This document shows, piece by piece, positions 23,810 to 36,223 of a stretch of 64,000 nucleotides of DNA (its first letter is position 1; every line of letters starts with the position of its first letter). The position numbers and the translations under genes were made by a program. The notes beneath the pieces were generated by a model. The model was not told the origin of the DNA. It saw only the letters and a program-made list of their open reading frames with translations, and ran no database searches. This DNA comes from Prostheceraeus crozeri (lineage: Eukaryota; Platyhelminthes; Polycladida; Euryleptidae). The stretch is taken from assembly GCA_907163375.1 (NCBI GenBank), contig CAJQUW010008614.1:186001-250000 (forward strand), written 5' to 3'.

Positions 23810-24921
23810 CAGTGGCGGCTCTATGGATTTCTGTTAGGTCATGCTCATCAATTTTTTCGCATCATGAGGAAAAAAGTATGTGTGACAGCTATCATACGAG
23901 GATTTTTAACCATGCAACTGATGTAGCATAATGTAGCTTAATATCATGCAACTTAAGAAACAGTTGCGAATTCGATGAACAAAATTTTAATCTCATTCCA
24001 TTTGCATTTGCCCTTTCCTAATTATAATTCAAACATGCAAGCCGCCTACTTTTCACATCAGGTAATTCAGTGAATATGGTGTAGGGCTAGGCATAATTCT
24101 AATGATCTACATACTGTATCAGCCAAAATACGCTTAAAATAAAATTCCAGGCGTAGGCTACATGATTTGTATGTTTGAGTACATCCGATGATAATCTGAT
24201 GCATGCATAGCCTATTATACTATTTGCTCCTAGACATATCTACATATGCAAGCATGTAGAAGACCACGGCTAAATTTAATCACCAGATAATGTATATTAA
24301 ATAATATTCAAGTTCTAGTTATTTGAAGCATGCATTTAAGATAATAAAAACACCGTCAATCGCACAAAATCACAAGCTGTATTAACATTGGAAGATATTG
24401 AATTACTTATAAAGGAAGTCAATTCGATGGGGTTTCAATCGTGCAACTGAGACTCGAGACATCTCATGATCTCACTACACCGATAAAATCAGCAGATTGC
24501 CGTCCAATCAGCTACCGTTAGTTGGTTGAAACGAGCTATACGTATCATTTGTGCTTCCCGTCCACGGCATGAGATGGAGTATGAAAATCGTCATCCGCAG
24601 ATTTTGCTATTGTTCTCCCGTCAGATGATCCGGCCAATAACAAATGAGGTATGCTCGAATTGACTTGCGTTCCCCTGAATTTTTTAGAACAAGTTAGCTA
24701 CTTGATAAATCTTAATTGAGTATGACCTTAATGTCACAGCAACATGATCTGACATAGTAATCAAATGTTGTCAAATGTAATCAAATGATGTTGGAAGTTT
24801 TTTTGTTGATTCAAAACTTTCCCTTTCTTGTGGTTGACATCGTTGATTTGTGTGGAGGAAAATTAGACAAAATACTTCGTCATGCTGAGCATGAAGGGCA
24901 TGATCGCTAAAGCCGCCACTG
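23810..24921. mobile_element. Non-autonomous hAT element, 1,112 bp
   Basis: Ends are CAGTGGCGGCT (23810) and AGCCGCCACTG (to 24921), a perfect 11-bp inverted repeat of hAT type. Identical 8-bp duplications ATCTATAG flank it (23802-23809 and 24922-24929). No transposase frame lies inside, so it would need transposase from another copy. The ends differ from the Charlie element at 6973, implying a different hAT family. Confidence 0.93.
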
Positions 24922-25170
24922 ATCTATAGTATGTTGATGACACATGTTATATGTTCTGTGTTACCCCATAACCGTGATTTTTAAGTGTTAATGACCATAT
25001 TATCATAGCCAATTAAAAAAATCTCGTTGAGTTAAATGCAGCATTATTGAAGTCATTGAAATTGTATAACTATTTAGAAATTGACTTTGATAACCTATCA
25101 AAATGGTTAAGGCTGCGTGTTTCTGTTTGATGGTTTTATGTTTCTTTTTTTTACTTTGTAGTCAGCAGAA

Positions 25171-28104
25171 GATGGATCAACCAATCATATTTCGACCAGT
25201 TCGTACCTCTTCGCCCATACCTTTCGATGAAAGCGAATCAAGTGAGGCATCAGTTGATATCGATATCGATGATAGTTTTGAATCATCGTCAGACGAATTA
25301 TATAGTGGTGGGAACATTTCAGCATCTGCTTTCGAAAGTGAAATAGCTTCACTTCAGTCAAGACATCGTTTATAATTATCTGATGCCACAGTGAAAGTCT
25401 TCCTCTCGTTCATTGCGTCAATACTACCACTACCAAATAGGTGTCCTTCCTATTCCTTTACCATTTGCAAACATGTTGCAGAACATCGTTTCCAGAAATC
25501 CTAATATAACTGTCAAACCTCCTCAAAGCAGCAGTTTAGTTGATATCATTGGTGGAGAACGACTACCTTGCCTGGAGGATAGAACTTTGTATTTTGCAAT
25601 CAATACGGATGGAATCTCTCCGATTAATTCAAGGGATCTTCATGTATGGCCGGTTATTCTCTCGCTTATCAACTTGGAAACAAAGATCAGGAGGGAGATG
25701 TGCAATTTGGTAATGGTCTCCTTGTTTGTTGGACCTTTTAAGCCACAATGGTCCGAGATATTGCCGCATATTATTACACAACTTGAGGCTGGTGTAGATA
25801 TAGAAGGCGAACATTACGATTGTAAGGTTATCTGCCTTATAGCTGATATGCCGGCCAAAAGCAGCATCATTAACATTCAAAGTCACAACGCAAAGTGAGT
25901 TTTCTTAATCCCATTGTTGTACGTTGAGACATTCGTTTACTTTCATTCGTCAACTAGCTCCTCACAGTGTACATGTACATGCGCAAATGATGGTTGGAAT
26001 CCAAGAACCGAACCGGTTCCGGCTCTAAGTTTTGAAGATCGGCCGGCTAACCGGTTATATTATTTAGGCCTATTTATACAGTTGAAGACATTCATTCTAG
26101 AATAAAAGATTTTGTGTGTGGTGAATCATAAGAATTACAAAATTTTGAGAGTGTATAAACGTTACTTAATGTGATAATTTCCTTATGTTGTGCGATACAA
26201 AAAATTGCGAATCATCCCTTTCATGCCTAAAGCTACTAACTTTATTAACGTCTGCATGGAATGTAATTTCAAACTCTGCTTTATCTAAAACAAAGTTTTT
26301 TGAATCTGACATTCTAGCCTTAAAGAATTTTTCAAGAATTGTGTATTCTTGTGTATCTCTATTGTTAATTTATTCCACTATCTTGAATAATTTCATTGCA
26401 TGGAATAGTGTATATAGCCATTAAATTAGGAGATTTGATAGGAGATTAGGAGATTTGTTCCACAAGTATTGAAGACTTAGCTACTTATATCCTCGGTGAG
26501 ATATTAAGCTACTTTTTTTGGCAACATGCCTTCACTGTTCATTAAATAAATTATAAATGGATGTGTCTAGCATTAAACAGTATTTGAGGTAGATTTTAAG
26601 CGTAAATTTATTTCGGCTATATGGATATAGCCGAAATATGTTTACGCTTAAAATCTACATCAAATACTGTTTAATACTTGACACTTCCATTTATAATTTA
26701 TCTTAAGCAACTTTTTGTGGCGGTTAAGAAGCTTATCTTATATAAGATATATACATCTCATCATGTGACTATTTGTGCACTTTCGAGGGAAAGAGATTAA
26801 TTAATTATTAACTTGCTATTGTGAGCGATAAAGTGTTCTGAAAAAGGCGGTTGATCTATATAGTAGTAGTACTAGGATTAAGAATTTCAGAACTTACCTT
26901 TTGGTGGGATTAAAATCCAAGCTGCAAATGGTTGATGGATTTATGGAAGACAAGTTCCTAACTTTTTACATCCTACATGAATAATGAAACGTATTAGAGT
27001 TGTCAGTGAGGCAATTATTACTTGGATAATACTGTACTTCCCCTGCATATTATGCAGCATGGTAAATAACGAACTAACTAATCATACAGTGTAATGACAT
27101 TTTGACATCTTCCATCTGTGTATATTAATGTATCTCGTGAATCTTTCATATTTGGTTGCCGTATCTGCCTTGTGGAAGGAGCGTACAATCAGACCTACAG
27201 AAAAGTTGTGTTTCCTTGCTTAGAACATAATCCTCCCCGTTCTTCTTCTACTCATCGTCGTGATGTTATGGCTGCTGAACAAACTGGTGTTCCATCTAAT
27301 GGTGTTAAAGGCTACAGTCATATGAACAAAATTTTGTGTATTCCTGAGGATATCCCTTTCGATCCGATGCATCTCATTTACCTTGGAGTAAATAAGTAAT
27401 TTCTATCAACAATTCTGAAATATAAGCTGGTCGACGTCGAAAAATTATCCACTCTTGTAGATGGTGTCAAAGTTCCTCATTACTTCCGGAGACAACCGAG
27501 GAGACTAAATACTGAATTGAAGTTATGGAAAGCTCAGGAACACCGAATGTTTGTATTGTACTATGCTCCATGCATTTTTCTCAGCTGGCTCGATTCTTCA
27601 TATAATGGACATTCAGAAACGGTCTTTATTTTGTACCTTATTCTATGATCAGGTATATATCTAATGCGCAAAGAGGGAATCAGGGATCAGGACATACAGG
27701 ATGCTGGTATTTGTATAACTGCTTTCCAATCTGGCCTCACTGAGCTATTTGGTGAATCTGTCAAAACACTAACATTGCACTCACTGAAGCATTTGCCTGA
27801 TCAGGTCCGCAAGTATGGTCCGTTGCATTCAGTTTCTGCGATGCCTTTCGAAAATTTGAATAGGCAGTTGAAGAAAAGTGTCACTGGAACTCGGGGAAGT
27901 GCTGCCCAAATGGTATATCGCTATTTAACTGCACAGTCAAGTAAATCACCGAGGACTCCCTGCCCTACTGTGACCATCCTGGGTAAGTTTCTTCCTTGCA
28001 AACGATTTATGGTTAACAATAATGTCTTTCACACAGCTGATCACGCAAAAAATCTCAAATCTTCCTCCTGTTACGCTTTTTTATCTGATGGAAAAGTGAC
28101 ATAA
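25171..28104 (+). pseudogene. CACTA/tnp2-type transposase, decayed
   Basis: Several plus-strand pieces form one transposase of the Transposase_21 (En/Spm-like) kind. 25171-25375 is an acidic Ser/Glu-rich N terminus ending at a TAA, after which the same frame continues (SDATVKVFLSFI). 25413-25898 holds FAINTDGISPINS, HVWPVILSLI and an ICLIADMPAKSS segment. After about 1.2 kb, 27118-27399 gives FGCRICLVEGA and HLIYLGVNK, and 27664-28104 gives LHSLKHLPDQVR and MPFENLN. The order matches the family. Stops, shifts and the 25899-27105 interruption make it inactive; 25898 also looks like a splice donor (AAA|GTGAGT), so part of the gap could be intron. Confidence 0.75.
26546..26701. repeat. 156-bp foldback palindrome
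   Basis: Two arms of about 70 bases are near-perfect inverse copies around the centre CGGCTATATGGATATAGCCG (about 26611-26632). The arms include AAACAGTATTTGA and TAGATTTTAAGCGTAAA with few mismatches. It lies between the two halves of the tnp2-type transposase. It would extrude as a single hairpin and is probably a foldback/MITE insertion. Confidence 0.85.
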
Positions 28105-28230
28105 TAAAAGTTCCACCTGCAGAATTTCAGCATCATTCAATTGTTTTTAAGCATTTCTGTTCTATGTATGGCGTGAAAATTGTGAACTCATATGAGCATG
28201 AATGAACGACATGTCCTATTTGGAAATTAA

Positions 28231-28695
28231 CACCAGAACTCACAGAAAAAAGTTTACTTATAACTACAAGTCAAAGTCCTTCTCGCACTTTCGCTGTATA
28301 GGGCAGCTCTCATCTCTGTTTCTATTTCATTCGAGCCAGACGGCTGCAAAGCAGTGAGCTTTTCAGCAGGTAGCTAATCTACTGGTAAAGTCTTCTGTTT
28401 AGCTTCCACTACCGTTCTTAAGTGCTGAATGTTAAACAAGAACGATTAGGAAGTGCATCCGGGCTAAGAAGTATCACATTGCCCTTGAAGCCTGACTATG
28501 TCAGCACCGTCTAAGCTCCCAGTAGGGGGGAGTAGTGACGTTAAAGATTCATTTTTCCTGATTAAGCAAACAATTGTGATTTACTTTGATATGATTTCAT
28601 GAAAAAATGATGTTGAAAATATCTCATTCTTATTTCACAAAGCAGAAAATATAAACCAATCCACCGGTGAATTGACCGGCTTGGGAGTTCTGGTG
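28231..28695. mobile_element. 465-bp TTAA-flanked MITE
   Basis: The sequence CACCAGAACTC (28231) and its exact inverse GAGTTCTGGTG (to 28695) form the ends, each bordered by TTAA (28227-28230, 28696-28699). TTAA duplication with short ends suggests a piggyBac-superfamily non-autonomous element. The ends differ from those of the full piggyBac at 16237, so a different transposase would be needed. Confidence 0.75.
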
Positions 28696-28900
28696 TTAAC
28701 CCTTTGTTCTACTCAAAACTACATATTTTTAAAAGACGGAAAACCTTCCTATCTATACATGGTGGAAGATAGGAAACAATTCATTTTTCCTTAATGAAGA
28801 TATCAAACCATATTTATGCACTGTGTGATTGAAGATACCTTGGATATTTTTTGTCATCATAGAAATGTTTGATTTCCTACTTTTGATGTATTTTGCAGTC

Positions 28901-29029
28901 AGGGATCGCAATTTTCCGGCTTTTCCGTTTTTTATTGAAACTATTCTAATACAAATATGAAAAATCCATGCATTCAAAGCTGAGATATTACGGCTTTTCG
29001 GTTTTTGATGATATCTAATTGCGATCCCT
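28901..29029. mobile_element. 129-bp MITE with 10-bp target duplication
   Basis: Perfect 13-bp inverted ends AGGGATCGCAATT and AATTGCGATCCCT bound the element, and the decamer TTTTGCAGTC occurs directly before (28891-28900) and after (29030-29039). Both halves also share an inner CCGGCTTTTCCG/ACGGCTTTTCGG motif in the same orientation. The duplication length is near that of Mutator-like elements. Confidence 0.88.
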
Positions 29030-29039
29030 TTTTGCAGTC

Positions 29040-30159
29040 TTAACAATTTCCAGTGTCTTTGGCTCGCAAATGTCGAACGATATGTTAACGTTTCGGAGGT
29101 CGAACTCATACGTGCTCAGTTGAGGCCGGAGTTGAATTATTACAGCGTCCGAACTAATAATTTTTTTCGTCGATTTTGTTCAACTTTTGGAATATTATTG
29201 ATACGGTGTGTCCTGATTTCTTGAATCAAAAATATAGATCTCTTATGATTCAGGCGTTTTTCAATCGAAGCTAAAAGGAAGAAGACTAACCTTAGTGTCC
29301 CTCAGCGGAAATAAGTAAGGTACAATTATATCCATCAATAACCGATTAAGATACTACATTAATCATGGTTAACTTATTAAGTTGACCAGGAAATACTGAA
29401 GAAACTTCATAATCTACGGAACTAGCAGGAGAAAATCTAGTAAGTCGACGTGAATGTACAGGTGACACTTAATAAGTGTCTGAGTTGGTCGTCATTGGTA
29501 AGTACTCAGCAAGTTTTTAGTCTGTTGACGTCCGACGACTTAGTAGGTTAATCTAGTTTTTATTTCTCGGGTGATGCTTCCTATATTTGTCTTTATGCAT
29601 GTATGTTATCAAGCATGCGTGATCCATTAATGTATTATTGAGATTAAATATGTACTAGCCATGATTCCCCTTTCTATGTTATTTCCATGCTACAACTCCT
29701 ATCAAACTGAGGTGACCAACTTTTCAAAGAAACAAAGAAGAGAATCTATTCATAAGGATGATGAGTTCCTCTCTAAATAAGCATGTATGGACCAACTCTA
29801 ATGACAGAAATCTAATATCACTGCCACCACAGTATTTTAATTACCTATGAAGCTTGAATCCATGGTCCATAATTTTTGAAACTATTTTTAATTTGTATTA
29901 AAATTAAAATTTATATTTGAATTTTAATACAAACATGATGCTCACCCTAATAAGCTTAACCTCTTTCGTTTCATCTGATGCGGTTTTAGTAGGTGAAAGC
30001 TCAGGCGCATAAATCTTATCAATAATAGCAGTATTTTTAATTCTAAAATTCTACCAGCATCGCAATATGCTTACAAAAAAGTTAGAAAAGACAATAACTT
30101 TGCATACATGCACCTTGAATACGCGCATGCATGCATGGAAACCAATATAATGTTCCATA
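29040..30159. other. No gene recognised
   Basis: AT-rich noncoding DNA. A short palindrome of ATTTGTATTAAAATT-type sequence lies at about 29889-29933. Confidence 0.45.
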
Positions 30160-30517
30160 AAGTTTCATTCTACTTGCTTATTGTCAAAAGCGCGTTTCAT
30201 CTTCTCTCAGTAGGTGTGACACGCAGAATGAATCAAACTGATTGAAACATGACTCCTGCCAGAATATCGTTCAAGCTATGGACAGTCACTGGACAAGCAA
30301 TCACGAAATGAATAAGTAGTAGCTAAAAAGTACATATACAGAAAAATTACTAATATGAGAAGTAGTGCATCGACAACTTGAATAAAAAGAAAGGACCATT
30401 GTTTGATCGATATTCTAGCAGGAATCATGTTTCAATCAGTTTGATTCATTCTGCGTGTCACACCTACTGAGAGCAGACGAAACGCAGTTGTGACAATAAA
30501 CAAGTAAAATGAAACTT
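30160..30517. repeat. Foldback element with ~105-bp arms
   Basis: The left arm (about 30160-30266) and right arm (about 30411-30517) are inverse copies; the inner 65 bases, from CTCTCAGTAGGTGTG to GAATATCG, differ at only about two positions, and the outer part is more diverged. The 145-base loop is unrelated AT-rich DNA. No coding content. Confidence 0.85.
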
Positions 30518-30519
30518 CT

Positions 30520-31190
30520 GGCGTATTTTTCATCTGCAAGATCACAGCGGGGCGCAATTGCTTTATTATGCTGTAATCCTATACAAATAATATAAATCTC
30601 CAATACAAGAAACATAGCAATTATCAAATATTCTTCAATTGCAATATTTTGCATCATTTTTCACTTAAATGAAGTTTATCTGCCTATATGCAGAACGTCT
30701 ATGTTCTATCATCAACTTATCATTTATCGCATATTTATCATTTATTTCCCGTTTGTTGCAGATCAACTTCAATTACATTTCCCAATGGATGAGAAAGAAA
30801 TATGGAGAATGATTTCTTAAAACTTTTCATCGAAGCAAGTGTTCAAAAGACTTAAAATATAGAGAAGATATTAAAAATCATTGGCTGTTTTTTGAATTAA
30901 TGGCGTTTTGTGAATGATCATGAAATTAGTCAAAAAATAATGCTCCATAGTGTGTGCTCCATAATTCCCAAACTATTTTTTTGAAATCTGGGCCAGACTT
31001 TCACCGGCATGTCAAGGGGATCTAAAGTAAAAAGTGCAAATACCTCATGCATGTTGTTGTCTTTATATTGACATTATCACAATTGCTAAACTAAACTGAT
31101 TATTCTTTACAATCATGATCACATAAAGCGTCAGTATGTCGCGGAAAGGGTTAGACACGCTGTAGCAATAGGAGCTGCCATGAACGCTGA
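30520..31190. other. No gene recognised
   Basis: AT-rich DNA without a supported coding frame or structured repeat. Confidence 0.4.
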
Positions 31191-31350
31191 ATTTCCCAAA
31201 ATTTTATGGGACAGGATTTCCAGAAGATCGATAGGACAGGATTTCCCGAAAATCGATAGGACAGGATTTCCCACAAGTCTATGAGACAAATTAGTCCAAG
31301 AGGCAATGGGATCAAAGTTCCCCAAAATTCAATGGGACAAAACTTTCCCA
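31191..31350. repeat. Degenerate tandem repeat, ~29-bp unit
   Basis: About five units related to ATAGGACAGGATTTCCC with GATCGAT or ATGGGACA variants follow one another. The units remain open in two minus-strand frames, but no domain is evident, and the degeneracy suggests a decaying minisatellite. Confidence 0.65.
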
Positions 31351-31839
31351 CAGTGCCATAGAATAGAGTTCCATAGCAATAGCACTACCCGCTATAGGAA
31401 AATTACAATAATTCCGTAGTACGTTTCCTACAGGAGTGCCATACATTTTGGTTAATCGGGAAGAAGCACTGCACAAGACATTTTAATGCATCAAAATTTC
31501 AAAGCATGTGAGTGGCTGACCGGCCGTGAGAAACACAGGAAACCGTTGGCCTTGCCTCCTTTTTTCTCGAGATAATGTGGTCTCAGCTCCTTGAGTAAAG
31601 TGGTTCAGCGACATGAGCAATCACTTCTAATGTGCACATTCACGTGGCCTTAAATAATGTTAGGGATGTTATTAGAAATTCATTTAAATTCATGAAAATT
31701 AATTTTGTAACATAAAAGTGTTTTGTACAGAAATGGTATTCCAATGCCGAGTGAAGGCCTATGGTCTGGGGGCACGCGACGTCACTGTCAAATAGGCTCT
31801 ACCAAATCCCGGTGTATCCGTGGGAAAGTAGTGTACAAC

Positions 31840-32140
31840 ATCGTAGCAGTCAAGCTACCGATTGACAATGTCAAGGTTGCGCAACTGCTCGTGCAACAGT
31901 CACATAGTCTTGCGATCGGTTGTACGATTGACTCAACCATCGAACAATGCAATTGTTAGGTCGTGCAACTATCGCACGACCATGCGAGGGGTCGCACGAC
32001 TGATCACACGACTGATCGTACAACAGTCTCCTTCGAGCATACGACTGTTGTGCGACTAGATTTTTCACTGCGACTATTTGTGCGACTGACATTGGATCGC
32101 TTCTGAGCGCACGGTCGCAAGGTCGCATCTGTCGCACGAC
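31840..32140. repeat. GTCGCACGAC-rich cluster
   Basis: Some twenty copies of motifs such as GTCGCACGAC, TGCGACTG and CACGACTG occur in both orientations, often as overlapping imperfect palindromes. The stretch is much more GC- and CpG-rich than its surroundings. It is a degenerate short-motif repeat; no protein is evident. Confidence 0.6.
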
Positions 32141-34640
32141 TATTGTGATACCCCCTTTAGCAAAATGATAGCAATGATCGCTGGCCCCAGACGAGGGATT
32201 GTCGGCAGACTCAACAGCACCTGTTGACAAACGATAGCATTATTCACACAGTCTTGTCAGATGCCGGCTGCCGCTGCTATGAACCTTGTCCGATAAATGG
32301 ATCAAAAAGATTTCGCAGTCATTGAGAAGAAAAGGTCAAACCACAGAATTTCACGCACATTCGCCTCACACGCTGAATAATCAAATTGATTGATCAATAA
32401 GGTTTTTAATCCCGGGATTAGTTAACCAGGATTCCGGGATTCGCTAGCATCTGTTTTTAGGCAGTTAAGCTGTATGAAGATGAAGTAACAAGGAAGTAAC
32501 AATGAAGATTAACGTGTTTCATTGTTGCAAATTGCAACACTGTTATATTTGAAACTTCCTTTTTCATTATAATATTAGACTTCAACTATCAACTTAACTA
32601 TCAAGAATACCACAGACACGATAGTCTTGTAATTACATATAAGTGTGCATTACTTATTCATACATTTTATCATATACTAGAAATAATTTTAGCGTATGTT
32701 TGTGCAGTATGCCAAAAATTTACTTTCATTGATATTGATTAACAAATAAAACTGTTCAGGCAGCCGAGAGAAAGAAAGAGCATTATGCATGACAAGCGTA
32801 TTAATATTTAATGAATTTTTAAAGCGATTATTACAGAATATCGATCTTTTACCAGACATCACAAAAGTCGCGGTATTTGCATTTCGATTTGAAAATCACA
32901 TACCACAGTTTCAACATTGTGACTTGGAAAAGCACTGAAATAAGAGAAGCTATGAAATATTCTTCAAAAAAAAGATTCGTCATGAAAGTAAGGAATGCGA
33001 CACACTGTCTTTGCTTTCACAGAAATATACTTCACATGTCTAGTTGAAATGTGGTCAGTGACTCAAAAGGACAGATTAAGCCTGATTAATAACGAAATAA
33101 ACTTCAAGGAGTACCGTGTACATCTCGGGATCATTGTAGTCCGTGAAGATAATGCCGTGGTCCAGATCCGGATCGTGGTTCGGAGTTTGGGAACCTCTCC
33201 TCAGAATGTTTAGAAGAAGAAAACTGCTTTCTAATGGACCTCTTTTTATAGATCTTACTTCGGATAATTTATGATCACCAGTGACGAACTAGAGTGGGCA
33301 ACTTGATTCTTTATTAGCTTACTGGGCCTACACAGCAGTTAGCCTATTACTTAGCATTCACAACGCATTTGATACTGATTGCACATCATTTTCTGGCTAT
33401 CGTAGAATTGCTTTTCCACTAATGACATGAAAGCTAACCTTTCTCTTATCACCACATTAGGCTCAGCAGCAAAGCATCAATCCACATTTTTCCTGCAAAC
33501 TCTGTATACTAAGAATAAGCATTTATATCGGTAATTAGCAGAGCATCTGAAATAATCCAAATTTGTGAGACATGCATGCTTTTCATAGCGTCCATCAACC
33601 ATGAGATGAAAAATAAAGAACGTATTTGAACAGGATAAGAAACCTACTCTTACTTCGGTTTTCCCACATATGGGTTCTCCCTCCGAAAATATGAAAGTAG
33701 AAAAGCCAAAATCTCCAAATTGCTGACTTAATAGAATTTCATATTATATGCATAGACATTAGAGTTGATGGCCACTCATATCCTGTTGCAAGTAGTTTTA
33801 CAGACATCATTCCTTGTTCCTGTCCCCAAATCGGACGGACAGAAACGAAGACACGAAAGTAAACAAGGTCGAGTAAATAAATAAATTTGGAAATTCATAC
33901 AATTTTCACAAATCTCACCTTGTTTGAATTGCTGTGGAGGAGTTGCATCGATAGCTATGGTAATGAAACTGATAGTGTGGATACAGACTATGGTGTGCTG
34001 AGCATAAATTTGGCTTTTTTGGGTAATCGGCTGATTTCTGTGGCTTTTTTGGCTCTTTTGGAAATGATCATTAACCCAGCAAATAACTCTCCAAAATGTT
34101 TGTTACTGAAAGTGGATCGAGGGAAGTTCATGAAGTTTAGAAGCGAGAAGATCAGCGGACAAACCTGTAAAAACAATTGCAGCTGCAAAGATGATAGATG
34201 AAGATGGTTGATGGTATTGTAGTAATGATGATTGATAAAACCGAATATAAGTGATTTCTTGACGACGCCATCCACTGAATTCTGTTGGCATAATTCTCAT
34301 GGAACACCGGCTTGCCATGGAAGCGATATTTCCTATGGGATGGGAATAATAATATGCACTCGTACATGTGCATATCGAATGAATCTTGACACCCCATATC
34401 ATATGGACTATAGATTGAACTAGGTGATAGCTTTCTAGTAGTCCATGTACTCAATGAATTCGGGCTGAGGCTGATAAAGGAAGATTAAGGTAGACTGCTT
34501 TAGGAGTAGAAGCTCATCATCAGAATTTCATGAGACGGAGCTTATACATTGTTTCATTGGAGAATATAATTGAATTTCGCATTTAAACGTCTCTAAATTT
34601 TCCTTCCCTTAACCCCTGGAGGGTGTCCTGAAATGCCATC
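32141..34640. other. No gene recognised
   Basis: Mainly AT-rich DNA. A CCCGGGATTAG...TTCCGGGATT inverted pair lies at about 32409-32446, like the gatccc-rich stretch at 1436-1483. Overlapping minus-strand frames at 34103-34454 carry no domain. Confidence 0.4.
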
Positions 34641-35390
34641 TGATCGGGATGCTCGATGAAAGGGGAAGTCCATCCTGCTGCCTTACCGCGACAAGGGGGT
34701 GAACACCACATGGTGGCCAAAGCAGGTACTGGGACCGAGTCACGGCGGGATGACCGTACGCACAAGTGCCACCGGCTTCGGGCGTATGAGCGTGTGGGTA
34801 GGGCAGTTTTCTTTAGGAGGAACAAAACTGTCCTTGGTGGACCTTCGGGAAAATTCCACCTAAAAGTAGGGGATGGGTCTCAGCAATGCCGACGGTCAAG
34901 GTTATTTGGGCGGATGAGCGTCATGAGTCTAAGAATATCCTATTGGCTACAAGCTGGCTGCAGTCATTTTACATCGCGACTGGTAAAGAAAGTTGACGTC
35001 GGACGAGTTTTCGGTTGTTGAAATGGCAAGTGCATACGGTCAATGGTGTCCTCAATAAGGAAGTAAGGAATTTTCTTCTCCAAAACTTGAGGCGGCAGAG
35101 GAATCAAAGCACTAGACGCGTTCCATTCCACCTTACAAGGTTAGCCAAAGAAGGATCGTCATTGCATCATAATATCAAGAACAACCCTGACTGACACGGA
35201 TAGATGGAATTCGTTAGTCCTAACAGACAATCCATCTAGGAGACGGTTACTCCAAAATCACAACCCTCGCCAACCCGCAGTGCCAAGCGTGGCGAGTAAG
35301 GCAACCCCCTTCATATGATGAATTTAAGCACAACGAATAGGCCCTCAGTACCGAGCAGTTCTGGAGTCACCCTTCAAAGCAGCAACAGGA

Positions 35391-36128
35391 ATGATGAGAG
35401 AACAGAGGGTGCTTGCTAAGAATCACTGGGTTAAAAGATGCTGCAAAGGAAATAAGACGACAAACATCTCTGTTGCGACATACAATTGTCGATCGTTAAT
35501 AGACCAACCAAGTGGAGATTTTCGACTACACGAACTTGAAAGAGCCCTAGAATCTGTAAATGTAGATATTCTAGGCCTATGCGAAACCAGGAGAAATGGA
35601 GAAGAAATGATGAAGACCGAAGGAGGTAATGTTTTATGCTGGAGTGGATCAAGAGGCGCGAGAGGTACGGGATTCTGGGTGAGCAGGATGTGTAAAGACA
35701 ATATCGTAGATTACTATTCGAAGTCTGATAGGATATCAGTTCTGATCCTAAGAATAAACAGAAGAACAGCCATAAAGTTAATTCAAGTTTATGCACCTAC
35801 TTCCAACAGCGAGGATGAAGAAGTAGAGAGCTTCTACGACGATATTCAGGCAGTAATCGACGATGATAGATGTGGCAAGCCGATCGTAATGGGCGATTTC
35901 AACGCGAAAATTGGAGAAAAACAGGACAACGAACAATGCATCGGGAACTACGGTTATGGCAGAAGAAACATGCGAGGGGAAAGACTGATAGAATTTTCTG
36001 CTGCGACTAACTTGAAGATAACCAACTCCCTCTTTAAAAAAAGTCCAAATAGAAAATGGACTTGGGAATCACCCAATGAACAACCAAAAATGAAATTGAC
36101 TTCATCCGCTGTAGAGATCCCGATCTAG
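35391..36128 (+). pseudogene. LINE apurinic-type endonuclease domain
   Basis: The frame encodes ATYNCRSL (Asn motif), ILGLCETRRNG (catalytic Glu), VYAPTSNSE and IVMGDFNAKIG (Asp/Asn), the conserved APE blocks in order. The final His motif, FDSDHRLL (about 36150-36175), is in another frame, because a shift near 36090 diverts the open frame to a stop at 36128. The enzyme would nick target DNA for first-strand priming. A first region (35391-35480) is basic and of unknown role. Confidence 0.8.
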
Positions 36129-36223
36129 ATGTTAGAATTATTAACCGATTCGACTTTGACTCTGACCATCGTCTTTTAAGAGCAAAAATGAAAATAAATG
36201 AGAAACGAGAAAGATAAAAAAAG

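Noticed and set aside
28753-29109. Minus-strand frame of 118 codons
   Set aside because: It runs straight through the 129-bp MITE and both target duplications, so it is an accidental frame.
34103-34454. Overlapping minus-strand frames of ~100 codons
   Set aside because: Three frames overlap without domain support; chance open frames.
35423-35796. Minus-strand frames over the LINE endonuclease
   Set aside because: Antisense shadows; the plus strand carries all APE motifs.
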